Origin: Pseudomonadota bacterium
Lineage (GTDB): Bacteria; Myxococcota; Myxococcia; Myxococcales; Myxococcaceae
NCBI GenBank assembly: GCA_023424585.1
Contig: JAFADT010000828.1
Coordinates: 1-5,095 of the forward strand
DNA length: 5,095 bases
Direction of reading: 5' to 3'
Positions 1 to 5,095 of this stretch are shown here, one piece after another. A model generated the notes under the pieces. It was not told where the DNA came from, ran no database searches, and saw only the letters and a program-made list of their open reading frames with translations. Position numbers and translations under genes: made by a program. Numbering within the stretch: position 1 is the first letter of the stretch; every line of letters begins with the position of its first letter.

Positions 1-165
1 GTGAAGGGCGCCAGCGCGCACCGCCTTGTAGGCCGCGTACTTCGTCATCAGCCGGGCCTGGTGCATGAGGCCGAGCTGGAGCGTCCCCAGGATGAGGAAC
101 ACGAACAGTGGGAGGACGATGGCCGTCTCCACCGCGACCTGGCCTGATTCTCGTCTGTCCCGCAT
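1..165 (-). CDS. TadE-like pseudopilin, N-terminal part (truncated by window edge)
   Basis: This is the first 55 codons of a minus-strand gene that continues beyond position 1. It starts at ATG 165-163. The product begins with a short basic, polar leader (MRDRRESG), then a long hydrophobic helix at about residues 10-37, then a basic stretch. Gly8 followed by QVAVE places Glu at +5 of a putative prepilin-peptidase cut after Gly8, the classic type IV prepilin G/xxxxE arrangement. The VETAIVLPLFVF core matches the TadE/TadG family. Family members are minor pseudopilins of Tad (Flp) pilus or secretion systems, processed at the inner membrane. An in-frame ATG at 186-184 would add seven residues, but only the 165 start has a good Shine-Dalgarno sequence. 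The partner Tad genes are not visible and should lie to the left. The family call is good; the exact subtype (TadE, TadF or TadG) cannot be decided from 55 residues. Confidence 0.8.
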   Translation of the reverse strand, partial: MRDRRESGQVAVETAIVLPLFVFLILGTLQLGLMHQARLMTKYAAYKAVRAGALH

Positions 166-171
166 GTGCGG

Positions 172-176
172 CCCCT
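172..176 (-). promoter_or_regulatory. Ribosome binding site of the TadE-like gene
   Basis: On the minus strand AGGGG (176 to 172) sits 6 nt before ATG 165-163. The alternative upstream ATG at 186-184 has no purine-rich sequence before it, so this site decides the start. Confidence 0.6.
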
Positions 177-340
177 GGATGCGCATGAGGTAGGTGTTCG
201 ACCGACTGCTTACCTCCAGCTTCTGTCGCGACGCAACCCGCCGGGCATCCGCCAAGTGGACGTGCCCTGGCGGCCGCTTCCTGGACTGGCGGACACTTCA
301 GGCGCGGGCGGACGGCGGAGCTTGACGCCAAGGGAGCCGC

Positions 341-388
341 GTGATTCGGAAGAGCCAAAGCGTGGATGGCTGCATCTCGTGGAGGTAG
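341..388 (+). CDS. Possible 15-codon leader ORF upstream of the lipoprotein gene
   Basis: GTG at 341-343 opens a short frame encoding MIRKSQSVDGCISWR and ending at TAG 386-388. An AGGGAG sequence at 331-336 lies 4 nt before the GTG, which is rather close for a ribosome binding site. The stop codon falls between the strong GGAGG (381-385) and the ATG (392) of the lipoprotein gene, so translation of the peptide would run across that ribosome binding site. Such an arrangement could couple or interfere with translation of the downstream gene. The peptide has no recognisable family, and a chance ORF of this length is common, so confidence is low. Confidence 0.15.
   Translation: MIRKSQSVDGCISWR
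381..385 (+). promoter_or_regulatory. Ribosome binding site of the lipoprotein gene
   Basis: GGAGG, a strong Shine-Dalgarno sequence, is separated by 6 nt (TAGCGG) from ATG 392-394. It supports this start over other in-frame or overlapping starts nearby. Confidence 0.75.
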
Positions 389-391
389 CGG

Positions 392-1084
392 ATGGACTGG
401 CGCAGGGCTCGGCTCGTGGGACTGATGGCGACGATGGTGCTGGCGGCATGCAGCGGCTGCGGCGACAAGGCGACGGGGGAGGACGACGACGATGGAAAGC
501 AGGACGCCGGCGACGACTTCCGTCCCGGCTTCGGCTCCAGCGACAAGGCTCCAGAGGGAACGCCCTTCGCGCTGCCCGCGGGCGTGGAGCTGGTGGAGCC
601 CATCCCTGGCATCGACATGTTCAACTGGGAGGACTGCCGGGACGACGACGAGACCGAGCCGCCCCAGGAGCATGGCAGCGGGGACCTGGTGCAGCTGTGC
701 CTGAACTTCCGCAACAACACCGGCAGCCCCGTCACCGTCGAGTTCCCGCCCGGCATCATCTTCGAGTCGGAGACCACCAAAACCCAGCACGGCATCCTCG
801 TGCAGAGGGCCTCCATCGAGGTGCCCGCCAAGCCGGCGTCCTACAAGCTGCTGTACCTCTACTGCCTCAACAACTCGCGCGGGGCGAGCGGTCTGGACTC
901 CCGCTACCGCAAGGGTCCCGTGACCCAGTACGCGGACTTCAAGGAGCTCTTCACGCTCCTGGAGAACAAGAAGATCCCCACGAAGCTGACGCCCGAAATC
1001 CAGGCGGCCGTCTACAACCTGGCTGGCGACAGGGGCCTGTCGTCCAGCGACCGGGCCTACATCAATTCGCTGCCGAACAAGTAG
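392..1084 (+). CDS. Putative secreted lipoprotein, unknown function
   Basis: The 230-residue product has a lipoprotein signal peptide: Arg4, Arg5 and Arg7, a hydrophobic segment at about 8-17, and the lipobox LAAC at 17-20, so Cys20 would be lipidated. Ser at +2 lacks the Asp that retains lipoproteins in the inner membrane of enterobacteria. Outer-membrane or surface placement is therefore plausible but unproven in this lineage. A low-complexity acidic linker follows (about 30-42, rich in Asp and Glu). Residues about 98-160 look like one beta-sandwich: alternating strands around LCLNFRNNTGSPVTVEFPPG, a Gln-His-Gly turn (132-134), a VPA motif (144-146) and YCLN (157-160). Cys82, Cys103 and Cys158 could allow a disulfide. 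The C-terminus (about 178-230) is predicted helical. I do not recognise a named family, and no catalytic motif is evident. The gene stands alone on this strand, divergent from the pseudopilin gene and convergent with the hemW-linked cluster. Confidence 0.85.
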   Translation: MDWRRARLVGLMATMVLAACSGCGDKATGEDDDDGKQDAGDDFRPGFGSSDKAPEGTPFALPAGVELVEPIPGIDMFNWEDCRDDDETEPPQEHGSGDLVQLCLNFRNNTGSPVTVEFPPGIIFESETTKTQHGILVQRASIEVPAKPASYKLLYLYCLNNSRGASGLDSRYRKGPVTQYADFKELFTLLENKKIPTKLTPEIQAAVYNLAGDRGLSSSDRAYINSLPNK

Positions 1085-1097
1085 GTCGCGCCCGGGC

Positions 1098-1123
1098 GGC
1101 CGGGGCCCGGGAAGGCCCCGGCC
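1098..1123. terminator. GC hairpin in the convergent gap, probable bidirectional terminator
   Basis: GGCCGGGGCC (1098-1107) and GGCCCCGGCC (1114-1123) form a perfect 10-bp stem with a 6-nt loop (CGGGAA). The hairpin begins 13 nt after the lipoprotein stop codon and ends 6 nt before the stop codon of the opposing DUF4388 gene, so it could serve both transcripts. Neither side has a U-tract, so it is not a canonical Rho-independent terminator. It may act as an RNA 3'-end stabiliser or a U-less terminator. The position is persuasive; the mechanism is inferred. Confidence 0.6.
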
Positions 1124-1129
1124 CCGCTG

Positions 1130-2674
1130 TCAGCGCCGCCGGGCGATCTCCTGGATGAGCGCCACGTAGCGGCGCTGCTGGGGGTTCAGCTTGAAGGCCT
1201 TGCGCAGGGCCTCGTCCGCGAGCGCCCACTGGCCCTCGCCCCGGGCCACGTCGCCCAGGAAGGCCCAGCCCTCTTCCAGTCCGGGCTCCTGGCGAACCAC
1301 CTCCTGAAGCTCCTGGAGGACGAGCCGGCCGTGCGCCTCCGGCTTCATCAGGTAGCGCGCCCAGGCGCGGTGGGCCTGGTACAGCGGCTTGGGGTCGATG
1401 TCGCAGGCGTATTCGAAGTACTCGAAGGCGCCCGCGAAGTTGCGCGCCTCCAGGCGCCGCTTGCCCTCGTCGAACTGGGAGGTGGCGTCCAGGAGGTCCG
1501 TGCGGATGCGGAACTGCTCCGCGGTGGAGGGCCGGCCGGTGGCGTTGCGCGCCTTCTCCCGGTGGGCCTGCCGGCGCTTCTTCCAGAGCGCGTTCTGCTC
1601 CGGCTCCGACAGTGCGCCGTAGGCCCGCGCGTACGCGGCGAGCATCCCCTCCGCCTTCTCCTTCAGCTCCGCGGTCTGGAAGCGCAGCGGCGAGAAGCGC
1701 TCCGCGGCGGCGAGGAACGCCTTGCGCAGCGCCACCGGCTGCACGTCCTCCGCCACGTCCAGCAGCGCGAAGGGGTCCAGGCCGCGGTGGTCGAGGAACG
1801 CGCCCACGAGCGCGTTGCGCGCGGCCTCGTCCTCGTCCGCGAAGGGCGTGCCCGACAGGGCCTGGGGAGGCGCGGGCGCTGGCGTGGAGACGGGCTCCGG
1901 CGCGGTGACGGGGACGGCCTCGCGGGCCAGCTGCTCCGCGCGCGCGTCCACGTCCTCCACGAAGCCCGCCACGCCCAGCAGGCACAGGGCGTAGAGCCTC
2001 CGCAGCACGGAGTCCATGTCGAAGCCGGTGCGCTCCAGCAGCTCGTTGAAGGTGGGCCGCTGGCGCAGGGCCTGGAACAGGCGCGCGTCCTTGGAGGACA
2101 GCTTGGGGGCGGACTCCACGCCGGGCATCTGCCCGAAGCGGCGGTCGTCGGTGAAGGTGAAGTGCGTGGCGACGGTGTCGAAGGGCAGCTGGGTGGAGAC
2201 GCCGGTGAGGATGAGCTGCGCGGTGTTGGCGCGCACGGTGGCGTCCGGGGTCTCCACGTCCGCGATGAGGCGGTACTTCGCGTCCGTCCAGCGGAAGCAG
2301 TCCAGGAGCTTGTGCGCCAGGTTCGCCTGGAGCTGCTTGTAGAGGTCGAAGGGGCTGATGAGCCCCTTCTGCACCAGCAGCCCGCCCAGCTGCAGGCCCG
2401 AGGACACGCTCTCCGCGAGGGACTTCTGGTAGTCCCCTTCCGTCAGGCGGCCCTTCTCCACCAGGTACTTGCCCAGCGTCTCGTGCAGGAGGTTGGACTG
2501 GCACGCCACCGGCGCGCCGTCCTCGAAGGTGATGCGCTTCTCGCGCTGGCGCACCTTGAGCTCCAGCGTGCAGGTGCGCTCCTCCACCATCAGCGCGTGC
2601 AGGAGCAGCGGGAAGGGCGTGTCCGCCAGCAGGCCCTCGCGCTGGCGCAGCACCTGGGAAGGAGGGGGGAACAT
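1130..2674 (-). CDS. DUF4388 (PATAN) protein with degenerate J-like domain and C-terminal TPRs
   Basis: This 514-residue protein has no signal peptide or membrane segment and is probably cytoplasmic. Residues about 12-150 match the DUF4388/PATAN pattern: a LADTPFPLLLHAL helix, strands, then KRITFEDGAPV. A helical repeat region holds LGGLLVQKGLISPFDL, and 195-240 look winged-helix-like (FNELLERTGFDMDSVLRRL). A Pro/Ala linker covers 252-272. Residues about 299-370 resemble a J-domain (DPFALLDV, then LRKAFLAAAERF), but Ser328-Pro329-Leu330 occupies the place of the HPD triad. Residues about 397-505 carry TPR-type helices, clearest at 400-430 and 466-498. PATAN domains are associated with bacterial signalling proteins, and TPRs bind protein partners, so a scaffold or adaptor role is inferred. 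The ATG at 2674-2672 has CGAGGG 10 nt upstream. It is the last gene of the cluster, 69 nt after the TPR membrane-protein gene. No enzymatic activity is indicated. Confidence 0.85.
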   Translation of the reverse strand: MFPPPSQVLRQREGLLADTPFPLLLHALMVEERTCTLELKVRQREKRITFEDGAPVACQSNLLHETLGKYLVEKGRLTEGDYQKSLAESVSSGLQLGGLLVQKGLISPFDLYKQLQANLAHKLLDCFRWTDAKYRLIADVETPDATVRANTAQLILTGVSTQLPFDTVATHFTFTDDRRFGQMPGVESAPKLSSKDARLFQALRQRPTFNELLERTGFDMDSVLRRLYALCLLGVAGFVEDVDARAEQLAREAVPVTAPEPVSTPAPAPPQALSGTPFADEDEAARNALVGAFLDHRGLDPFALLDVAEDVQPVALRKAFLAAAERFSPLRFQTAELKEKAEGMLAAYARAYGALSEPEQNALWKKRRQAHREKARNATGRPSTAEQFRIRTDLLDATSQFDEGKRRLEARNFAGAFEYFEYACDIDPKPLYQAHRAWARYLMKPEAHGRLVLQELQEVVRQEPGLEEGWAFLGDVARGEGQWALADEALRKAFKLNPQQRRYVALIQEIARRR

Positions 2675-2743
2675 GCGCGGGAAGCCCTCGAGACCCTTCT
2701 CGCCTGGCGGAAAGAGGCGCTCCGGGGCGGGATGGCGCGCGGG

Positions 2744-3556
2744 CTACTCCGCGTCCTCGCCGCCCGGGTCGTCCGCAGCGTAGGGCTCATCATAGTAGGA
2801 GCCGGACAGGTCGTGCGTGGGCAGGAAGCGGGTCAGGTACGCCCCCACGCCCATCAGCACCAGGGCCACGGCGGCGTACGTCAGCGGGCGGGACGGCCGG
2901 GCCCGGTACGCCCACCAGCGGTCGCGGCGCTTCTGGAAGCGGGGGGCGACGGCGTACTCGCGCCAGGCGGCGTCGCGGGCCTCCTGGGCCTCCACGTCCA
3001 GGCCCTGCTGGTCCAGCGCGCGCGACAGCAGCACGCGGCCCTCCACGGAGCCCTGGCGCACCTGGAGGAAGCGCTCCAGGGCCTCGCGCGCGCCCTTCAG
3101 GTCGCCGCGCTGGAGGCGGAAGCGGCCGCGCTCCAGGTCGATGGCGCCCTGGCGGTAGTCGGCGTCCAGGCGCTCGGCCTCGGTGAGCAGCAGCTCGCCC
3201 CGGGGCGCGTCGCCCGCGCCCAGGTAGGCCACGCCGAGCAGGTAGAGGGTGTCCACGTCGTCGTCGCCCGCGTCCAGGTTGGGGCGCAGCAGGTCCACCG
3301 CCTCCGGGTAGCGCCTCTGGCCCACGCGGATGTCGGCCAGCTCCGAGCGGGCGCGGCGGTCGTGGGGGTTGGTGAGGATGGTGCCCGCGAGCTCCCCCGC
3401 GCGCTGCCAGCGCTTGAAGGCGCGCATGGGGCTGGGCAGCACCTGGAGGGTGAAGCGGTCCGCGGCGAACAGCAGCACGGCCACCAGCGCCAGGGACAGC
3501 AGCGGGCTGCCCGTCAGCAGCGTGAGGCCCATCCACAACAACCACTTGGTCAGCAC
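2744..3556 (-). CDS. Membrane-anchored TPR-repeat protein
   Basis: The 270-residue product has a hydrophobic N-terminal segment (about 6-31, interrupted by TGSP), a TPR-like helical domain (about 63-200) and a second transmembrane helix (about 225-245). Repeat units are visible around 66-97 (LADIRVGQRRYPEAVDLL), 101-133 (LYLLGVAYLGAGDAPRGELL), 137-167 (ERGRFRLQRGDLKGAREAL) and 170-200. A very basic stretch at 207-223 precedes the second helix and an acidic, Tyr-containing tail follows. By the positive-inside rule the TPR domain is cytoplasmic and the tail periplasmic. The start is GTG 3556-3554, 10 nt after AGGAAGGA; the in-frame ATG at codon 9 lacks a ribosome binding site and would cut into the hydrophobic segment. 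The gene follows hemW by 26 nt, so co-transcription is likely. TPR proteins are usually adaptors. The specific partner is unknown, and no function beyond scaffolding is claimed. Confidence 0.85.
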   Translation of the reverse strand: MLTKWLLWMGLTLLTGSPLLSLALVAVLLFAADRFTLQVLPSPMRAFKRWQRAGELAGTILTNPHDRRARSELADIRVGQRRYPEAVDLLRPNLDAGDDDVDTLYLLGVAYLGAGDAPRGELLLTEAERLDADYRQGAIDLERGRFRLQRGDLKGAREALERFLQVRQGSVEGRVLLSRALDQQGLDVEAQEARDAAWREYAVAPRFQKRRDRWWAYRARPSRPLTYAAVALVLMGVGAYLTRFLPTHDLSGSYYDEPYAADDPGGEDAE

Positions 3557-3582
3557 GGTCGAGTCGTCCTTCCTGGAGCCGC

Positions 3583-4788
3583 CTACAGCAGCCGCGCGCA
3601 GATGGCGCTGTGCACGTCCACCCCCCGCTCCGTCAGGGCCAGCCTGCGGCCCTGACGCGTGGCGAAGCCATGGGCCACCAGCCGCTCCACCTCCGCGCGC
3701 CGGGGCTCCACGGGCTGGCCGTATCGCTCACAGACGGCCTCCCAGTCCACCCCGGACACCAGGCGCAGGCCCATGCTCAGCCGCTCGGCGAACAGCTCCT
3801 CGGGGCCCAGGTCCTCGCGGCTCGCCTCCGGCAGCCGCCCCGCCTCCACCGTGCGCAGGTACGCCTCCGGGCCGCGGAGGTTCACGTAGCGGTGGGGCGC
3901 GGGGGACAGGAGCATGCCGGTGGCGCCCACGCCCAGCGCCAGGTACTCGCCGCCGGTCCAGTACAGCGCGTTGTGCCGCGAGCTGAGGCCGGGGCGCGCG
4001 TGGTTGGAGACCTCGTAGCGGGCGAGGCCGTGCGCGCCGTACACGTCGCGCACCACCCGGGCCATGGCCACCACGTCATCGTCGTCCGGCAGGGACAGCT
4101 CGCCGCGCTCCAGTTGCTTGGACAGCGGCGTGGACTCCGCCAGCACCTCGCGCTCCACCGTCAGCGCGTAGGTGGACAGGTGCTCGGGCGCCAGGGCCAC
4201 CGCGCGGCGCGCGTCCGCCTCCACCTGCGCCACCGTCTGGCCCTGCACGCCGTAGATGAAGTCCAGCGCCACCACGGGGAAGCCCGCCCTGCGCGCCGCC
4301 GCCACCGCGGCCTCCACCATGGCGGCGTCGTGCGCGCGGCCCAGCGCCTTCAGCGTCTCCGGCTGGAAGGACTGCACGCCCAGGGACAGGCGGTTGATGC
4401 CCGCGGCGCGGTAGCCGGCGAAGCGCTCCGCGTCCGCGCGCTCCGGGTTGCCCTCCAGCGAGACTTCCAGCCCCGGAGCGAGCGACAGCCGCGCGGCGAT
4501 GCCCTCCAGCACGCGCGCCACGTGCCGGGGGTGCCAGAGGGACGGCGTGCCCCCGCCCAGGAAGAGGGACTCCAGCGGCTTCGTGCGCAGCGACGGGTCC
4601 GCGGCGAGGCGCGCGTCCAGCTCCGCCAGCACCGCGCTCGCGTACCGCTCCTCCGGCACCTGGCGCGCCACCGCCACCGCGAAGTCGCAGTAGGGGCACT
4701 TGGCCAGGCAGTACGGGAAGTGCAGGTACAGCCCGAAGCGGGCCGCCTGCATGCCCGTCAGCGGATCCGTGGGCGCGGCGAAGGACAT
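3583..4788 (-). CDS. hemW: Radical SAM heme chaperone HemW
   Basis: HemW binds heme and a [4Fe-4S] cluster and delivers heme to hemoproteins such as respiratory-chain components; it was formerly misannotated as oxygen-independent coproporphyrinogen oxidase. The 401-residue length fits the family (about 380). Seen here: the radical-SAM motif CLAKCPYCDF with Cys27, Cys31 and Cys34; GGGTPS at 78-83; EGNPE at 112-116; RLSLGVQSF at 133-141; DFIYG at 176-180; HLSTYALTVE at 203-212; YEVSNHARPG at 258-267; HNALYW at 272-277; and a C-terminal HemN_C domain (about 330-400) with GLRLVSGVDW and LTERGV. Phe36, two positions after the third cluster Cys, separates it from genuine HemN, which has a further Cys there. 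One deviation is GVQGQ (180-184) where G(L/M)PGQ is usual. The start ATG 4788-4786 lies 13 nt after the previous gene's stop; Met13 is a less supported alternative because no good ribosome binding site precedes it. Confidence 0.95.
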   Translation of the reverse strand: MSFAAPTDPLTGMQAARFGLYLHFPYCLAKCPYCDFAVAVARQVPEERYASAVLAELDARLAADPSLRTKPLESLFLGGGTPSLWHPRHVARVLEGIAARLSLAPGLEVSLEGNPERADAERFAGYRAAGINRLSLGVQSFQPETLKALGRAHDAAMVEAAVAAARRAGFPVVALDFIYGVQGQTVAQVEADARRAVALAPEHLSTYALTVEREVLAESTPLSKQLERGELSLPDDDDVVAMARVVRDVYGAHGLARYEVSNHARPGLSSRHNALYWTGGEYLALGVGATGMLLSPAPHRYVNLRGPEAYLRTVEAGRLPEASREDLGPEELFAERLSMGLRLVSGVDWEAVCERYGQPVEPRRAEVERLVAHGFATRQGRRLALTERGVDVHSAICARLL

Positions 4789-4789
4789 G

Positions 4790-4802
4790 GAGGTCCAACC
4801 TC
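4790..4802 (-). promoter_or_regulatory. hemW ribosome binding site inside a small hairpin
   Basis: On the minus strand, GAGG (4802-4799) is the likely Shine-Dalgarno sequence, 10 nt before the hemW ATG. It overlaps the last base of the upstream gene's TAG stop (4804-4802). The sequence GAGGT-TGG-ACCTC is a perfect 5-bp inverted repeat with a 3-nt loop, so the ribosome binding site could be folded away until a ribosome finishing the upstream gene opens it. The inverted repeat is seen directly; translational coupling is inferred, and so short a stem would be only moderately stable. Confidence 0.4.
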
Positions 4803-5095
4803 TACTTCAGGGCCTTCAATTGCGCTTCCAGTCGCGCCACCTTCGCCTTGGCGCTGGCGGCCGATTCGAGCGCTGCCTCGGCCGCCATCAGCTTGCGCTT
4901 CATGGAGGCCACGTCCGCCCGGAGCTGGTCGCGCTCCGCCGCCCAGTCCGAGGGGGCGTCCGCGCCAGCGACGGGCGCCGCCGCGAGCTTCAATTCGAGC
5001 GCCTGGCGCGCCGCCTGCTCGGCCTTGAGCGAGGCGCTGACCTGGGCGAGGCGGGCCTCCAGGGCCGCCTTCTCCGCCGGCCTCGCGTCCGCGGG
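4802..5095 (-). CDS. C-terminal end of a coiled-coil protein (truncated by window edge)
   Basis: An open frame enters from the right edge with no stop and ends at TAG 4804-4802, leaving 97 visible codons. The 5' end is outside the window. TTG or ATG codons inside the visible part are not credible starts, because the coiled-coil pattern and open frame continue upstream of them. The residues are dominated by Ala, Glu, Lys, Leu and Arg with heptad spacing: a first coiled segment (around AALEARLAQVSASLKAEQ), an Ala/Pro/Gly break (AAAPVAGADAPSD), then a second segment running to the C-terminus (RDQLRADVASMKRKL to ARLEAQLKALK). Myxobacteria have several receiver-plus-coiled-coil motility and polarity proteins such as FrzS and AglZ, and many structural coiled coils. 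The part seen cannot tell these apart. It lies 13 nt upstream of hemW on the same strand, so it is probably co-transcribed with it. Confidence 0.75.
   Translation of the reverse strand, partial: PADARPAEKAALEARLAQVSASLKAEQAARQALELKLAAAPVAGADAPSDWAAERDQLRADVASMKRKLMAAEAALESAASAKAKVARLEAQLKALK

Larger units (their letters stand above)
166..391. promoter_or_regulatory. Divergent intergenic region between the pseudopilin and lipoprotein genes
   Basis: This 226-nt region must carry the 5' signals of both flanking genes, which point away from each other. Directly visible are an inverted repeat GAGGTA (187-192) / TACCTC (211-216) with an 18-nt spacer, a second inverted repeat CCGCCA (249-254) / TGGCGG (268-273) with a 13-nt spacer, and a further TGGCGG copy at 287-292. 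TTGACG at 322-327 resembles a -35 box for the plus-strand gene, but no good -10 hexamer follows at 16-18 nt (TTCGGA at 345-350 is a poor match). Positions 341-388 can encode a 15-codon peptide, listed separately. No conserved RNA or protein gene was recognised. The role as a promoter region is inferred from gene orientation; the individual sites are weak. Confidence 0.45.

Noticed and set aside
166..1158. Plus-strand frame of 330 codons overlapping the lipoprotein gene
   Set aside because: It starts inside the intergenic region without a ribosome binding site and gives an Arg/Gly-rich product. The overlapping frame from 392 has a strong ribosome binding site and a clear signal peptide with lipobox.
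1062..2504. Minus-strand frame of 480 codons overlapping the DUF4388 gene
   Set aside because: It is a shifted-frame shadow with Arg/Gly/Pro/Ala-rich sequence. The frame 2674-1130 carries PATAN, J-like and TPR patterns.
2701..2719. Small inverted repeat CGCCT / AGGCG in the gap between the TPR and DUF4388 genes
   Set aside because: Five base pairs with a 9-nt loop is expected by chance in such GC-rich DNA, and there is no U-tract. I do not call it a terminator.
1331..3655. Very long plus-strand open frame (774 codons) opposite the DUF4388 and TPR genes
   Set aside because: It is antisense to two well-supported proteins across a junction. Its translation is a low-complexity Arg/Gly/Ala/Leu/Gln/His-rich string with no domain, as expected from high-GC codon bias on the other strand.
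3583..4788. HemN (oxygen-independent coproporphyrinogen III oxidase) as the identity of the radical SAM protein
   Set aside because: HemN has an extra Cys two positions after the third cluster Cys and a longer N-terminus. Here the motif is CPYCDF near residue 34, which is the HemW form.
3610..5028. Long plus-strand open frame (472 codons) opposite hemW
   Set aside because: It is antisense to hemW, whose motifs are unmistakable. The translation is rich in His, Arg, Gln and Ala with no recognisable family.

Overview
The base composition is very GC-rich with strong G/C third-position bias, and the gene content includes a DUF4388 (PATAN) multidomain protein, TPR proteins, a long coiled coil and a Cys-lipoprotein. 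Together these suggest a delta-proteobacterial myxobacterium (Myxococcaceae, such as Myxococcus, Corallococcus or Pyxidicoccus). This is inferred from gene style, not from a marker gene.

Layout. (1) Positions 1-165, minus strand: the first 55 codons of a TadE-like pseudopilin with a clear prepilin-peptidase motif, running off the left edge. (2) Positions 166-391: a divergent intergenic region between the pseudopilin and a plus-strand gene, with short inverted repeats and a possible tiny leader ORF but no convincing promoter. (3) Positions 392-1084, plus strand: a secreted lipoprotein of unknown function. (4) Positions 1085-1129: a short convergent gap holding a perfect 10-bp GC hairpin, probably a shared terminator. 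(5) Positions 1130-5095, minus strand: four genes in one direction. In transcription order they are the end of a coiled-coil protein (cut by the right edge), hemW (radical-SAM heme chaperone), a membrane-anchored TPR protein, and a DUF4388 / degenerate-J / TPR protein. The gaps are 13, 26 and 69 nt, so they are probably one transcription unit. Its promoter lies outside the window.

How they work together. Only HemW has a well-defined biochemical role, in heme delivery. The two genes after it look like protein-protein interaction scaffolds: one is membrane-bound with a cytoplasmic TPR domain, the other is soluble with PATAN, J-like and TPR modules. A functional link to heme trafficking is possible but rests only on gene order. 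I see no mobile element, CRISPR array, tRNA or rRNA, and no clear new defence or biosynthetic system. The most notable points are the J-like domain lacking HPD, the hemW-TPR-DUF4388 gene string, and the ribosome-binding-site hairpin at hemW.
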